Positions 4,930-5,303 of a stretch of DNA of 5,303 nucleotides are shown piece by piece (the stretch's first letter is position 1; every line of letters starts with the position of its first letter). The position numbers and the translations under genes are program-made. The notes beneath the pieces are model-generated. The model was not told the DNA's origin. It ran no database searches and worked only from the letters and a program-made list of their open reading frames with translations. This stretch comes from Actinomycetes bacterium (GTDB taxonomy: Bacteria; Actinomycetota; Actinomycetes; Propionibacteriales; Propionibacteriaceae), in the NCBI GenBank assembly GCA_023432725.1, contig JAEYUH010000302.1:1-5303 (forward strand), read 5' to 3'.

Positions 4930-5303
4930 ATGGACGCGGTCGAGGCCCTGAAGCGGATCGGGTTCCTGCTCGAGCGCTCCAGCGCGCCCACCTACCGCTC
5001 CGGCGCCTTCCGGCGAGCCGCCCAGACTCTCGAAGCGCTGGCGCCCGGTGAGGTGGAGCGGCTGGCCGCAGCCGGGCGGCTGCGAACGCTCCCCGGGGTG
5101 GGTGCCACGACGGAGGCCGTGATCCTGGAGGCGCTGGCCGGCGAGGTACCCGGCTACCTGGCCAAGCTCGAAGCCGAGCCGGCACCGTTCGCTGCTGCGG
5201 GTGACGCGCTGCGCGCGGCGCTGAGAGGCGACTGCCACACCCATTCGCTGTGGTCGGACGGCGGCAGCCCGATCATCGAGATGGCGCTCGCTGCCCGCTC
5301 GCT
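4930..5303 (+). CDS. PHP-domain phosphoesterase with Pol X-like HhH N-terminus, C-terminus outside the window
   Basis: 124 complete codons are visible. Residues 1-90 resemble the helical N-terminal domain of bacterial PolX-type proteins: VEALKRIGFLLER, TYRSGAFRRAAQTLEAL, then a helix-hairpin-helix LRTLPGVGATTEAVI (51-65). Residues 99-124 begin a PHP metallo-phosphoesterase domain: RGDCHTHSLWSDGGSPIIEMAL, with the first metal-binding pair His103-x-His105 and the typical S-DG segment. In the family, the complete PHP domain binds several metal ions and cleaves phosphoester bonds; related PolX enzymes process DNA 3' ends. The proteins I recall with this arrangement in actinobacteria are about 330-350 residues and lack the polymerase domain, so roughly 200 residues are probably missing here. 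It lies 64 bp after the HhH membrane gene, with its own likely promoter. A role in DNA repair or nucleotide metabolism is inference. Confidence 0.92.
   Translation, partial: MDAVEALKRIGFLLERSSAPTYRSGAFRRAAQTLEALAPGEVERLAAAGRLRTLPGVGATTEAVILEALAGEVPGYLAKLEAEPAPFAAAGDALRAALRGDCHTHSLWSDGGSPIIEMALAARS

Overview
The window is high-GC throughout, with strong G/C preference at third codon positions and TAnnnT-type -10 motifs. Together with DUF2510, DUF3761 and excalibur-like domains in one protein, this points to an actinobacterial (actinomycete) chromosome. I cannot name the genus. There are six protein genes and no RNA gene, CRISPR array, transposase or phage gene. Three genes lie on the minus strand (bases 1-2867) and three on the plus strand (3114-5303), with a divergent 246-bp intergenic region between them.

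Minus strand, in transcription order. (1) 2867-1905: a two-domain protein, a DUF6508-like N-terminal half fused to a C-terminal GNAT N-acetyltransferase, probably read from a leaderless GTG. (2) 1802-1428: a small rhodanese-type sulfurtransferase lipoprotein. It has a strong Shine-Dalgarno sequence and, just upstream, an 18-bp palindrome with ATACCC/GGGTAT-type arms resembling operators of CsoR/CstR-family repressors. (3) 1370 to beyond base 1: a large uncharacterised protein of which 456 residues are visible. Its reading frame is continuous with the rhodanese frame except for one TAG. It is easy to miss because it never stops inside the window and the opposite strand carries long spurious ORFs.

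Plus strand. (4) 3114-3947 and (5) 3963-4865 are a tight two-gene operon (15-bp gap, each gene with an AGGAGG). Gene 4 is a single-pass envelope protein: DUF2510, a transmembrane helix, a Pro/Ser/Thr stalk, DUF3761 and an excalibur-like calcium-binding motif. Gene 5 is a membrane protein with two helices, coiled coils and a double helix-hairpin-helix. It closely resembles the C-terminal module of TerY-P/YegI-type kinases but has no kinase domain. (6) 4930 to the window end: the N-terminus of a PHP-domain phosphoesterase with a Pol X-like HhH region, probably leaderless from a TAGGGT -10.

Most worth a second look are the gene 4-gene 5 pair, a candidate uncharacterised envelope module that links an extracytoplasmic calcium-type sensor to an intracellular HhH domain, and the CsoR/CstR-like operator at the rhodanese lipoprotein gene. 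Third is a 14-bp perfect inverted repeat that brackets the DUF6508-GNAT gene.
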